A stretch of DNA of 64,000 nt from 38-11 sp964539975 (GTDB lineage: Bacteria; Bacillota; Clostridia; Tissierellales; Dethiosulfatibacteraceae). Location of the stretch: contig CAZIKK010000002.1 in NCBI GenBank assembly GCA_964539975.1, positions 148,682-212,681 on the forward strand, read 5' to 3'. Below are positions 8,310 through 16,678 of the stretch, one piece after another. The notes beneath the pieces were generated by a model. That model saw only the letters and a list, made by a program, of their open reading frames with translations. It ran no database searches and had not been told where the DNA came from. The translations under genes and the position numbers were made by a program. The stretch's first letter is position 1. Each line of letters begins with the position of its first letter.

Positions 8310-9101
8310 TCAATCTTTTTTTAACTTTCTCACAATATCTTTTGAACCAAACATGATTTTTATTATGAATTCTGGTAGCATGATTTGTCTTTTTATTCGT
8401 TTAGGATCTTTCACAAGTCTATAAAGCCATTCAAGTCCTATTTTTTGAAAAACCACGGGTGCTCTTCTGACTTGTCCTGACAATACGTCAATTGTTCCGC
8501 CATTTCCGATTATTGTGTTGGTGTTTACAAGTGATTGGTTGGAGTAAATCCATTGCTCTTGATTTGGTGAACCTAATCCAACAAATAATATATCTGCTCC
8601 TGATCTATTGATCTGTTCAATAACTACCGCTTCTTCACCATCTCCTGGAGCTCCTAGGTGCACCCCTTTAAAATAGCCATGATGGCAACCTACAACAATT
8701 CCTTCATGGGATTCATTCAGTTTTTTCATCGCTAATTCGGCAACTCCCGGTTTCCCACCTAATAAAAAAACTTTCTTGTTGTGTTTTTTTGCGACTTCAA
8801 CCAAGGCTAAAGATGTGTCAACTCCTGTGACTCTTTCTTTGAGTGGTACTCGTTTTAGTTTTGAACCCACGACAAGACCTATGCCATCAGGCAATACCAA
8901 GTCACCTTGTCGAATAATACTTGATAACTTTTCATTTTTTTGACACATCATAACAATTTCTGTATTAGGTGTGTAAATAATTGTTTTTTTATTATTCGTT
9001 ACCCTTTCTGTTAATAGGTCAACCGTCTCTTCATTACTCAGATTGCTTATAGGTACACCCATTATGGAGATTCTTTCGATTTTATTTTTGAAAGAGTTCA
9101 T
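8310..9101 (-). CDS. tagA: WecG/TagA/CpsF family glycosyltransferase (GT26)
   Basis: A 263-residue GT26 enzyme. Family motifs are TPNTEIVMM, LPDGIGLVVGSK, VFLLGGKPGVAELA, LFVGLGSPNQEQWI and GNGGTIDVLSG. TagA transfers ManNAc to undecaprenyl-PP-GlcNAc at the inner membrane face; in Paenibacillus alvei TagA with CsaB makes the pyruvylated ManNAc of the polymer that holds S-layer proteins. Here it lies just after csaB, overlapping it by 20 bases, which supports the same role. Sugar specificity is inferred, not visible. Confidence 0.9.
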   Translation of the reverse strand: MNSFKNKIERISIMGVPISNLSNEETVDLLTERVTNNKKTIIYTPNTEIVMMCQKNEKLSSIIRQGDLVLPDGIGLVVGSKLKRVPLKERVTGVDTSLALVEVAKKHNKKVFLLGGKPGVAELAMKKLNESHEGIVVGCHHGYFKGVHLGAPGDGEEAVVIEQINRSGADILFVGLGSPNQEQWIYSNQSLVNTNTIIGNGGTIDVLSGQVRRAPVVFQKIGLEWLYRLVKDPKRIKRQIMLPEFIIKIMFGSKDIVRKLKKD

Positions 9102-10107
9102 TAATTTTCACCATCATCCTATGCTTTTCTATTTCTATCCCTAACATATTCTTTTTAATCATTTCCTGACTGGATTTTTCTTGCTCCACCAGTTGTTCAA
9201 ATGCTTTAATCAGACGTTCAGTCGTGATTTCTTCTATCTCATCAAAATACGGTTGTCCCATTATTTCACAGAAAGCTTTCACTTTTGGGTCATAGGAAAG
9301 TCCTAAAAATGGCATCCCATAAGAAGCACCTACTATCAAGGAATGTAATCTCATCCCAATCACAAACCTCCCTTTGGAAAACACTTTCTCCAACGCATCC
9401 AATTCATTAAAAGTTTGCACCTTTCCTAATGCTTCCATCGCTTTTTCATCGTGACCACTTTGCATGGATACCAATTCGACCTTATGTTTTTTTTGCTTCA
9501 AGTATTCTATGAATCCGCCCATAGCGCTTGTCGTTTGTTCAACACCATCCCAAATCCGAAGATTAATAATGATTGATTTATTTGTATTATCTCTCATTCC
9601 ATGATACTTCAGTGCTAAATCTGCCCCCAACATGACATGTTCGTGGCTTACGGGGTTGTTGAGCCATTCATATGAATACGCATCTCTCAAGTGGACAAGT
9701 TTTGTTCTGAGCAACGTCCACTTTACCATTTTTTTCTGCCACCACCCATTAATTGGTCCTATTCCATTCCCAATTAAAATAACTTCTTTATTAAGTAGTA
9801 ATGAAATATTTATCAACGCTAAATAGTATAGTAAACTCCTATTAGATGTGACATTTTGAAGCATGCTTCCGCCGCCGCCTACGACAAGGTCTGAATTTGT
9901 TATGCCTTTCAAAATTCTAAAAAACTTATTTCGACTGATCCCTTTTATTCTATGGTTTTTCCAAGTGTTTTCTACATTATAGGATAAAGCTGAAATGTTG
10001 TTTATTGACACATGTTTCTTAAACAAATTGATTGTTTCTCGTAATAATAGCTCATCACCCATATTGCCAGAACCATAATACCCTATGACAAAGATTTGTT
10101 TAGTCAT
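9082..10107 (-). CDS. csaB: Polysaccharide pyruvyltransferase CsaB
   Basis: A 341-residue enzyme with the CsaB N-terminus (IFVIGYYGSGNMGDELLL), the glycine-rich VVGGGGSMLQ and RLHSLIVGASYGMPFLGL near the C-terminus. CsaB adds ketal pyruvate from PEP to a cell wall polymer so that SLH-domain proteins can bind. I start at the ATG at 10107, which overlaps the end of the preceding glycosyltransferase by 8 bases. Its place next to a TagA-type enzyme suggests SLH-anchored surface proteins elsewhere in the genome. Confidence 0.93.
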   Translation of the reverse strand: MTKQIFVIGYYGSGNMGDELLLRETINLFKKHVSINNISALSYNVENTWKNHRIKGISRNKFFRILKGITNSDLVVGGGGSMLQNVTSNRSLLYYLALINISLLLNKEVILIGNGIGPINGWWQKKMVKWTLLRTKLVHLRDAYSYEWLNNPVSHEHVMLGADLALKYHGMRDNTNKSIIINLRIWDGVEQTTSAMGGFIEYLKQKKHKVELVSMQSGHDEKAMEALGKVQTFNELDALEKVFSKGRFVIGMRLHSLIVGASYGMPFLGLSYDPKVKAFCEIMGQPYFDEIEEITTERLIKAFEQLVEQEKSSQEMIKKNMLGIEIEKHRMMVKINELFQK

Positions 10108-11137
10108 TTTTATATACCTGCTCATAGTCATCGACCATCTTCCTTAACGAATGGTGTTCTTTAACGAATTCTCTTTGCCAATTGAAGTTTTTCGGATCCA
10201 TCTCCAATAGTTTCTCAATTTCTTTCATTAACCCATAGTACTCCAGAGATTGTCCATTCCTTGCAGTGAAGTTGTCTTGTTTTGCCAACTCCAGTTTTTC
10301 AGGAGTTTCAATAACTCCAAGCATTCCATAGTCTCCTGCCAATACCACTGGCATGTTCATACTCATTGCTTCCAAAGCGGCTCTGCTAATCCCCACAAAA
10401 ATATCACTTTTCATGAGTTCCTTTTCAACTTGATAAGATGCTCCAGTTAAGTTTATGTTGGAGAAATCTCCTGCCAAAGATTTTAATCCATCAAATCTTG
10501 TTCCATCACCAACTACTCTCAGATTTATCCCAGTTTCTTGTGCGTAACGAATAAGTAACTCCGCTGTCTTGCTCGTGGATCCATCAAGTCTACTAACATG
10601 AATTATTTCCGAATAGGGGTATTGTATGGTTTCTCTATTGAAACGATTTGTATCAATTCCATTGATTGTCTTAAATATTTTTGCACTTTCTACCGGGTAA
10701 TTCTCCAGCAAATAAGTTCGAATGTCGTCACTTACCACAAAGATTTCATTTCCCCACTGAGTGATTCTTTTTAACAACCAATTCGTTTTAAACTTGCCAT
10801 GGACAGTGGTAATCATTCTGAATTTAAATTTTTTCTCAAATACACTAGCATAGAGAGCTGGTATTCTTGCATGGGCATGAACAATATCTGGGTTGTACTC
10901 TTTTAAAGTCTTGTTAAGTTTAGAAAGGGACTTTAGCACAAATTGAGGTTTTTTAGAGTGCATTGGAATGGTGACTACTTTCACGCCACCATCAATTAAT
11001 TCTTTCGTGTACGCACCCCCATTTGAAGCAACCATCACATCATACCCTCTACTGACTAGTTCTTTTGATAGTTCTACCACATGAGTTTCTGCGCCACCTA
11101 TTTCCAAACTCATTAAGCACTGCAAAATTTTTTTCAT
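10100..11137 (-). CDS. GT4-family glycosyltransferase
   Basis: A 345-residue GT-B fold enzyme. The N-terminal Rossmann half begins KKILQCLMSLEIGGAETHVVELSK with the acceptor-side GGAE motif; the C-terminal half has GISRAALEAMSMNMPVVLAG, the EX7E-type donor-binding region. It probably adds a sugar from a nucleotide sugar to the lipid-linked polymer intermediate. The start overlaps the upstream DUF4330 gene as ATGA, so translation is coupled. Donor and acceptor cannot be assigned. Confidence 0.88.
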   Translation of the reverse strand: MKKILQCLMSLEIGGAETHVVELSKELVSRGYDVMVASNGGAYTKELIDGGVKVVTIPMHSKKPQFVLKSLSKLNKTLKEYNPDIVHAHARIPALYASVFEKKFKFRMITTVHGKFKTNWLLKRITQWGNEIFVVSDDIRTYLLENYPVESAKIFKTINGIDTNRFNRETIQYPYSEIIHVSRLDGSTSKTAELLIRYAQETGINLRVVGDGTRFDGLKSLAGDFSNINLTGASYQVEKELMKSDIFVGISRAALEAMSMNMPVVLAGDYGMLGVIETPEKLELAKQDNFTARNGQSLEYYGLMKEIEKLLEMDPKNFNWQREFVKEHHSLRKMVDDYEQVYKND

Positions 11138-11604
11138 GGCCAGTCAATCCTTTCGATTTTCCCGGATGTTATGACATGCTTTGTGTAGAACCTAAAATCA
11201 GAGTTGATTTTAATTTCAGATATGCCATCCGCATAATACCCTGCATCCCGCTCCAACAGGTTGGCATTTACAGTTACAAAAATGGTGTACCGCTCAGGAA
11301 CCTCAGCAAAAACAAGATTCCCGTCAAGCGTTTCAATTTTGTCTTTATAAGGAATAGCCTCCAAGTCTATTATCCGACCTACAAAACTATTGGTTTCATC
11401 AGACACCAATGGTTCATCAATTTTCAAGGATGAAACTGTTGCCTCTCTCACATTGTCCACTTTTATCACAATAGATGCTTGGTTCATCTCCATAGAAACA
11501 TCGCCACCAGTACTTTGGTTGCCTCCTACCTTGAGTAAAATAACGAGAATTCCACCTAAGACAAATACAATCAGCGTTATATCGATCCAATTAATTTTTT
11601 TCAT
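11134..11604 (-). CDS. DUF4330-like membrane-anchored protein, copy 2
   Basis: A 156-residue protein with one N-terminal TM segment (about residues 8-26, ITLIVFVLGGILVILLKV) and a predicted extracytoplasmic beta-rich domain. It resembles its upstream neighbour: both have KKI/NKI-x-x-VD before the TM segment, an Asn-rich VKVDNVRE/YVYETTDV strand, SFVGRIIDLEAIPY versus SYVGVVVDLDVQPY, and a YTIFVTVNANL versus YIVRITIQADS strand. This is the pattern I know as DUF4330, of unknown function. ATGA-type overlaps on both sides tie it to the polymer operon. Confidence 0.78.
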   Translation of the reverse strand: MKKINWIDITLIVFVLGGILVILLKVGGNQSTGGDVSMEMNQASIVIKVDNVREATVSSLKIDEPLVSDETNSFVGRIIDLEAIPYKDKIETLDGNLVFAEVPERYTIFVTVNANLLERDAGYYADGISEIKINSDFRFYTKHVITSGKIERIDWP

Positions 11605-12095
11605 TGAATTCCCTCCTTTATACCCACGACATAACCATATGAAGCGAACCCTTTTCCTTTAATAGGAAACATCGCACCTACTTTAATGTTTTCCTGATTC
11701 ACCCATATGTGGTAATTGTCTTGCACAGAATCTGCTTGAATGGTTATTCTCACAATATAGCGGTCCTTCACTAACTGGTTTTTGAAAACCCCTTCTGATA
11801 AGTCAGGCACTGCCATTAAATAAGGTTGAACATCTAAGTCTACTACGACCCCAACGTAACTATTCTTGTTTGAGTTGTATACATTGCCGCCAATCTCTAT
11901 TTGTTCTGTGAAACTCTTGGGTACATCTGTTGTTTCATATACATATTGTACGGGTATTCTATTCGATGTGGTGGTGCTAGTGTTCCCAAAATAGCTCCAT
12001 GCAACCAAACCTAGAACAACTATCATTAATACAATTGCAAGATCAACGACACTGATTTTGTTAAATAAAATTCCTTTCCGATCGATTACTTTCAT
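11601..12095 (-). CDS. DUF4330-like membrane-anchored protein, copy 1
   Basis: A 164-residue paralogue of the next gene, with cytoplasmic KGILFNKISVVDLA, one TM segment (about residues 18-35) and an outer domain ending in a glycine-rich GKGFASYGYVVG. The 'KGKLFGKINIIDL'-type N-terminus is the one I recall for DUF4330. No catalytic motif is evident. It overlaps both neighbours by four bases (ATGA), which implies stoichiometric production with the glycosyltransferases. A structural or chaperone part in polymer export or attachment is only an inference. Confidence 0.8.
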   Translation of the reverse strand: MKVIDRKGILFNKISVVDLAIVLMIVVLGLVAWSYFGNTSTTTSNRIPVQYVYETTDVPKSFTEQIEIGGNVYNSNKNSYVGVVVDLDVQPYLMAVPDLSEGVFKNQLVKDRYIVRITIQADSVQDNYHIWVNQENIKVGAMFPIKGKGFASYGYVVGIKEGIQ

Positions 12096-13156
12096 AATCC
12101 CTCCCGATAAAATGCTTCTGTTTCTTTTACCATTTGATGAATCGTAAAATGGTCACGTGTTTTTTTTCTTCCATTCATACCCATCCGAACCCTTTTTTCT
12201 TTAGAGGCCATCAACACCATCAATCTATCCGTGAAAGCTTCATAATCTTCATACTTCACCAAGTAGCCGTCAATAGAATCAGCGATGACTTCTTTTATAC
12301 CTGGCAGATTGAAAGCAACCACAGGTCTACCATGAGCAAAAGCTTCAAGAGCTACGAATGACAAAGCTTCAGAGCGTGATGTGTTTACGATTATATCTGA
12401 CTTTTGGTAAACCCACTCTATATCATCGACATGTCCTAAAAGATCAATCGGCAATTCTTTCAACTTCACTGTTTCTTCTAATTCTTCTTTTAAGGAGCCC
12501 TCTCCTACCATGAGGATTTTAAACGGAATCGAACTACGATTTTTTAATAATTCTGCGATGCGGATCATATGATCTGGTCCCTTTATCCATTCCAGTCTTC
12601 CAACTAAAGAAATGACTACCTTACCCTCTTCAGTGTCATACGGTATCACACTACTAGGCTCAACACCATTGTAAATTCTCTTTATTGATGTTTCCTTAAC
12701 TCCTTCTTCAATTAAATTATCGACTACCGCGTTTGAAACTGCTATTACTTTTGACCGTACAAGCTTATTCATTATTTTTTTTATGAACCGTTTATATTTG
12801 TTGGAGTTGTCGCTTAACGTGTGTTTCGTGTATATGACTTTTTTTGTCCTTGTTATTTGTGCGGCAAGACGCCCTGACAAGGACCCGTGCGTGTGAACAA
12901 TATCAGGCCTCTCATCTTTGATTACTTTATATAATGCACGAGTCCCTTTAAGCGAAAATGACTTATCTTGAATGCTGGGAACTTGTATCAAACGAGAATT
13001 CTTAATATGTTTGTGCAAAATGCTTTCCACTGGTGTGACAATAATCATATCAAAAACATCTCTATCTATATTGGAATCCAGAGTTTTTAGGTACTGCCCT
13101 GCTCCTCCAAAATTTGTATCTGAAATAATTTCTAAAACCTTTATCCTATTAGTCAA
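12092..13156 (-). CDS. GT4-family glycosyltransferase, TTG start
   Basis: A 354-residue GT-B glycosyltransferase: N-terminal NFGGAGQYLKTL, a middle DIVHTHGSLSG, donor-site region SLVGRLEWIKGPD, and the EX7E motif in TSRSEALSFVALEAFAHGRPVVA. It likely builds the repeat unit of the envelope polymer. The start codon is TTG, overlapping the ligase stop as TTGA, with AAAGGAG seven bases upstream. The alternative, a downstream ATG, would remove the first beta strand. Confidence 0.88.
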   Translation of the reverse strand: MTNRIKVLEIISDTNFGGAGQYLKTLDSNIDRDVFDMIIVTPVESILHKHIKNSRLIQVPSIQDKSFSLKGTRALYKVIKDERPDIVHTHGSLSGRLAAQITRTKKVIYTKHTLSDNSNKYKRFIKKIMNKLVRSKVIAVSNAVVDNLIEEGVKETSIKRIYNGVEPSSVIPYDTEEGKVVISLVGRLEWIKGPDHMIRIAELLKNRSSIPFKILMVGEGSLKEELEETVKLKELPIDLLGHVDDIEWVYQKSDIIVNTSRSEALSFVALEAFAHGRPVVAFNLPGIKEVIADSIDGYLVKYEDYEAFTDRLMVLMASKEKRVRMGMNGRKKTRDHFTIHQMVKETEAFYREGL

Positions 13157-14601
13157 TTGTTTTCTCCTTTGGCGGCATTTGCTGACAGATATCCAATTCC
13201 CATCATGAAAAAGTAAAAGAATAAAATATCACTGTTGTGCCAAACATGATCGACAAGTCCTTGAATTGAGCACCCTAACACTCCTGCAAATGCAGCAAAC
13301 GAATAATAGGACCAACAACTCTTGAATTTTTGAACAGACATTACCTGTCTAAACCATATGACCATCATGTAGAGCCATGCAATGAACCCTACTATTCCAA
13401 GTTCAATCATTACCATTAATGGTGTATTATGAGCATGAAACGATTTAGCAGCCGTATAAGCATAAATCTTATACAATTCTTTGAAATTTCCTAACCCAAC
13501 ACCTACTATTGGGTAATCGTGCAACATATCTAAAGAAGCCATGTAAATTGACATCCTGTACGATGTTGACGTGTCTCCTCCTTGGAAGACCGTCAAAATT
13601 CTTGCAAAAACAGATGCCGGTAATATAAAAGGACTTACTAGAAGCAACATCACCAAAAAAGGTAAGTACTTCTTATCCCAAATAACAATCATTAGTGCAA
13701 TCACTATAGCAAAGCTTAGCATGGCACCTCTTGAGAAAGTTAAAAAAACATTCAAGCTTCCCAAAACGAATACTAGTGAGTAAATTGCTTTTAAAGCCTT
13801 TTTCTTTTGAATATTTGCTCCTGCAAAAATGATGGGCAATGTTAAAACCAAGAATTCACCAAATACATTTGGATTACCAAACACGCTGTAAATTCTGGTT
13901 ACATTTCCTCCTGTACTTTCGTCCAACCACGCCGGGTCAACTGGTACTCCAACCATATATTGATACATCCCATGCAGTGATAACACAAAAACCAATCCTG
14001 CTATTAAATGAATCAAGTTCATCAGAGCAATCTTGCTTTTGAGGAATCCTACTATAGCAATCATGAATAGAGTCACTGAAAAGTAATTGATAAATACTAA
14101 GACACCATCACTTATCACCTCATTGAAAAGAAGGCTAATGAACAAATACAGAATAAACAACCATCCCGAAAATATTAACGGTTTGCTCTGATGTTGGATA
14201 TGGTCCAACTTGAACATGCGATAAAGCATCAACAAAGACATCCCTATTGAGATCAATATGCTAAAAGATGTCGGCAAAAAAGGGTATAGCATAACATTTA
14301 ATCCGATTAGCACCTCTAAAGATCTCTCTTTTGTCAACGACGTAATGATAACACTATTTTGTAGGATACCCTCGCCACTTTCTTTCTTCCTAACCTCGAC
14401 TAAATTAAGTGAGTAGCTATTTTCAATGCCCTTTAACATGCTTTCGTTGGAAACAATCTTTGGAATCAAAACACTTTCATTCAACAAGCTTCTAAAATAT
14501 TGCAATGATTTGTGCATTATGTTTCTCAACAGGCTATTATTGAATTGATTCTGTAAGCTGTTAAGCATTTTTTTGCTGTTGCGAATGATTATTGACTCCA
14601 T
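13153..14601 (-). CDS. O-antigen ligase/polymerase family membrane protein (Wzy_C)
   Basis: A 482-residue polytopic protein with about eleven TM segments. The Wzy_C signature region contains LTFSRGAMLSFAIVIA and, after a periplasmic-type loop, HDYPIVGVGLGNF and SFHAHNTPLMVMIELGIVGF, where the His-Asn pair is typical. Family members polymerise or ligate lipid-linked polysaccharides at the outer membrane face. It begins with AAGGAG upstream and is the first gene of a seven-gene coupled operon ending with tagA. In a Gram-positive setting it is more likely a polymerase or a transferase to the cell wall than a LPS ligase. Confidence 0.87.
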   Translation of the reverse strand: MESIIIRNSKKMLNSLQNQFNNSLLRNIMHKSLQYFRSLLNESVLIPKIVSNESMLKGIENSYSLNLVEVRKKESGEGILQNSVIITSLTKERSLEVLIGLNVMLYPFLPTSFSILISIGMSLLMLYRMFKLDHIQHQSKPLIFSGWLFILYLFISLLFNEVISDGVLVFINYFSVTLFMIAIVGFLKSKIALMNLIHLIAGLVFVLSLHGMYQYMVGVPVDPAWLDESTGGNVTRIYSVFGNPNVFGEFLVLTLPIIFAGANIQKKKALKAIYSLVFVLGSLNVFLTFSRGAMLSFAIVIALMIVIWDKKYLPFLVMLLLVSPFILPASVFARILTVFQGGDTSTSYRMSIYMASLDMLHDYPIVGVGLGNFKELYKIYAYTAAKSFHAHNTPLMVMIELGIVGFIAWLYMMVIWFRQVMSVQKFKSCWSYYSFAAFAGVLGCSIQGLVDHVWHNSDILFFYFFMMGIGYLSANAAKGENN

Positions 14602-14645
14602 TTTTTCTCCTTAACTTCATTATTTGTTGATAGATACGCTATGAT

Positions 14646-14674
14646 ATTATACCAAAATGAGTCTCAGCTTTCTA
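14646..14674 (-). promoter_or_regulatory. Possible promoter of the polymer operon
   Basis: A perfect TATAAT (complement of 14646-14651) lies 45 bases upstream of the ligase start. No convincing -35 is present at 17 bases (TAGAAA), so an extended or activator-dependent promoter is possible. Confidence 0.4.
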
Positions 14675-14756
14675 CAATCAAATACTCAAATACTTGTTGC
14701 TTAATCTTTGTGCCTCATTTAAAATATAAAAGAATATATATTGAGAGGTGGTTAAA

Positions 14757-15311
14757 TTGCGTATAAAACATGGTTTTACATTAATTCTTATTGTCCTATT
14801 GTTTTTGATTGGATATAGTTTTCATTCCGTTGCAGAAGCTTCTGATAATGACCCCTTGATTTCTTTAAGTTATTTTAACCAAGTCATTGATAATATACAA
14901 ACAGCCATCAATGATAGATTACATGAACAAGAGGCTTCAATTTCAGAACTAAAAACCGTAGTTCCTTCTGGTAGCTATTCGCTTGAGGTGGTTGAATTAT
15001 TTGCTACCAATGAGTTGTTAAACGAATCTGGAAAAACCATCACAACTGAAGGACAAAGCAAAGTCTATGTTGGCACTCGCATCGTGGCAGATGCAGGAAC
15101 AGAAATTATTTTGAGGTTCTCTAATGGTTTGACTACATCAATCGCAAGTGACCAAGGTGGTCTGTCAGATGTTACAGCAGGACATGACATAGCGAATGGT
15201 GCCCAAATCCCTACCAATCATTTATTGATCATACCAAGAACTGATGGTCGAGGTGTCCGTATCAGTAACCATGCGATATTTATGATACGAGGCGGATACA
15301 CAGTCGAATAA
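14757..15311 (+). CDS. Exported protein of unknown family
   Basis: A 184-residue protein with a clear signal sequence (about residues 1-27, MRIKHGFTLILIVLLFLIGY), followed by a short helix predicted coiled (NQVIDNIQTAINDRLHEQE) and a beta-rich, glycine/serine-containing domain ending in MIRGGYTVE. I do not recognise the family. I chose the TTG at 14757 because AGAGGTGG ends five bases before it; a GTG at 14748 lies inside that site. It stands alone, divergent from the polymer operon and convergent with the AcpS fusion. There is no lipobox, sortase motif or catalytic motif. Confidence 0.8.
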   Translation: MRIKHGFTLILIVLLFLIGYSFHSVAEASDNDPLISLSYFNQVIDNIQTAINDRLHEQEASISELKTVVPSGSYSLEVVELFATNELLNESGKTITTEGQSKVYVGTRIVADAGTEIILRFSNGLTTSIASDQGGLSDVTAGHDIANGAQIPTNHLLIIPRTDGRGVRISNHAIFMIRGGYTVE

Positions 15312-15317
15312 TTAGTG

Positions 15318-15347
15318 AAGGATAAATCCATGATTTATCCTTTTTTT
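15318..15347 (+). terminator. Bidirectional terminator, 11-bp stem
   Basis: AAGGATAAATC and its complement flank a 3-base loop (15318-15342), with T tracts on both strands. It serves the exported protein on plus and the AcpS fusion on minus, whose stop codon lies within the stem. Confidence 0.88.
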
Positions 15348-16567
15348 ATTCTATCTCTCATTACACTTGGTAGTGCCTCTAAAATGTCCGATGCAATCAA
15401 GCTGTATTCTCCGGTTTTTTTTGCAGCCTCATCCCCAGCCAACCCATGTAAATAAACGCCTATTCTCGATGCTTCAAATGCTTGATGCCCTTGTCCCACA
15501 AGGCTGATTATAATTCCTGATAAGACATCACCACTGCCTGCAGTTGCCATCCCAGGATTTCCTGACGTATTAATGTGTGTCCTTCTTCCATCCGTAATGA
15601 TTGTCTTGTTTCCTTTCAACACAGTTATCACTCCGTATTTTTTCGCGAATTGTTCGGCAACTTGTACACGATTGTTCTTTATTTCTTCCACCTGTGTTTT
15701 TAAAATTCTTGCCATTTCCATTTCATGAGGCGTTATGATTGTACAAGCTTTTCTATGGGAAAGCAATGATAACTGTCCAGAAAGAGCATTTAATCCATCA
15801 GCATCAATTAGCAAAGGTTTTTCCCAAGTTTTAACAATTTTTTGGATCAACTGCTGTGTGTCTTTCTCTATTCCCATACCCATGCCCATGCACAAAGCAT
15901 CGTACTTATCCCACTTATTCTGAATAGAGTAGAAATCATCCATTATTAAATGGTCACCTTTGAAACTAATTTCTTCCAATATCACTTCTGTGAGTTTTAT
16001 GCTTAACGTATTGAAGATTTTTTCAGGGACAAGTGCATAAACCAACCCAGAACCAGACCTAAGGGCCGCTATGCATGATAAGTAAATTGATCCTGACATA
16101 CCCCTCTTTCCACCAACTATGCCAACTCTTCCATAGTCTCCTTTGTGGGTGTCTTTTTCTCTTTTTTTCAATTCTATATCATCCTTCAACTGATCATCAT
16201 GACCATTCAGTGCGACTGCAATGGCCATCGCATATTCTTCAACATGTGTTATGGATACTGAAACCTGATCTATCCTGAGTGTTTTTGCGATTTGATCTGC
16301 GCGTCCATGAAGCTTAACAACAGGACTTCCTTTTTCGTTGGGTGTGATCTCAATTTCTTTCCAGCCAAATCCAGCCACTCCTGTTCCAAAAACTTTGCTA
16401 ACAGCTTCTTTTCCCGCAAAAATTCCAGCTGCGGTTTCTGCCCTCATTTTCCTGGATTTTAGATAAGCTATCTCCTGTTCAGAAAATATTTTTTGAACGA
16501 ATTTTTCTTGCGTTATCAGCTTTTCTATCCTATCCACCCGTACCAAATCTGAACCAACTTTTATCAT
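15335..16567 (-). CDS. acpS/nnrD: Fused holo-ACP synthase and ADP-dependent NAD(P)H-hydrate dehydratase
   Basis: One 410-residue reading frame joins two enzymes. Residues 1-120 are AcpS, which moves 4'-phosphopantetheine from CoA to acyl carrier protein: VGSDLVRVDRIE with the metal-binding Asp and FAGKEAVSKVFG with the Glu, then VSITHVEEYAMA. From about residue 138, after a charged linker, comes the NnrD (YjeF C-terminal) domain, which repairs NAD(P)HX: YGRVGIVGGKRGMSGS, LIDADGLNAL, TPHEMEMARIL, VLKGNKTIITDG and GNPGMATAGSGDVLSG, with the catalytic Asp. The NnrE epimerase domain that often accompanies NnrD is absent. I start at the ATG at 16567, with GGGTGAT upstream; 16 earlier codons lack the family start. 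Confidence 0.92.
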   Translation of the reverse strand: MIKVGSDLVRVDRIEKLITQEKFVQKIFSEQEIAYLKSRKMRAETAAGIFAGKEAVSKVFGTGVAGFGWKEIEITPNEKGSPVVKLHGRADQIAKTLRIDQVSVSITHVEEYAMAIAVALNGHDDQLKDDIELKKREKDTHKGDYGRVGIVGGKRGMSGSIYLSCIAALRSGSGLVYALVPEKIFNTLSIKLTEVILEEISFKGDHLIMDDFYSIQNKWDKYDALCMGMGMGIEKDTQQLIQKIVKTWEKPLLIDADGLNALSGQLSLLSHRKACTIITPHEMEMARILKTQVEEIKNNRVQVAEQFAKKYGVITVLKGNKTIITDGRRTHINTSGNPGMATAGSGDVLSGIIISLVGQGHQAFEASRIGVYLHGLAGDEAAKKTGEYSLIASDILEALPSVMRDRIKKG

Positions 16568-16619
16568 TATTATCACCCACTTGATTATATAGTTTGAGGA
16601 TAAAATTGTAAACATTCAA

Positions 16620-16648
16620 TTGACATGTTCGCGACCTTATATAATAAT
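16620..16648 (+). promoter_or_regulatory. Promoter of upp
   Basis: TTGACA (16620-16625), 17-base spacer, AATAAT (16643-16648), 31 bases before the start codon. A TATAAT with a 14-base spacer overlaps it. Confidence 0.7.
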
Positions 16649-16678
16649 AGATAGTAGCAAAAAGACAGAGGTGTAAAT

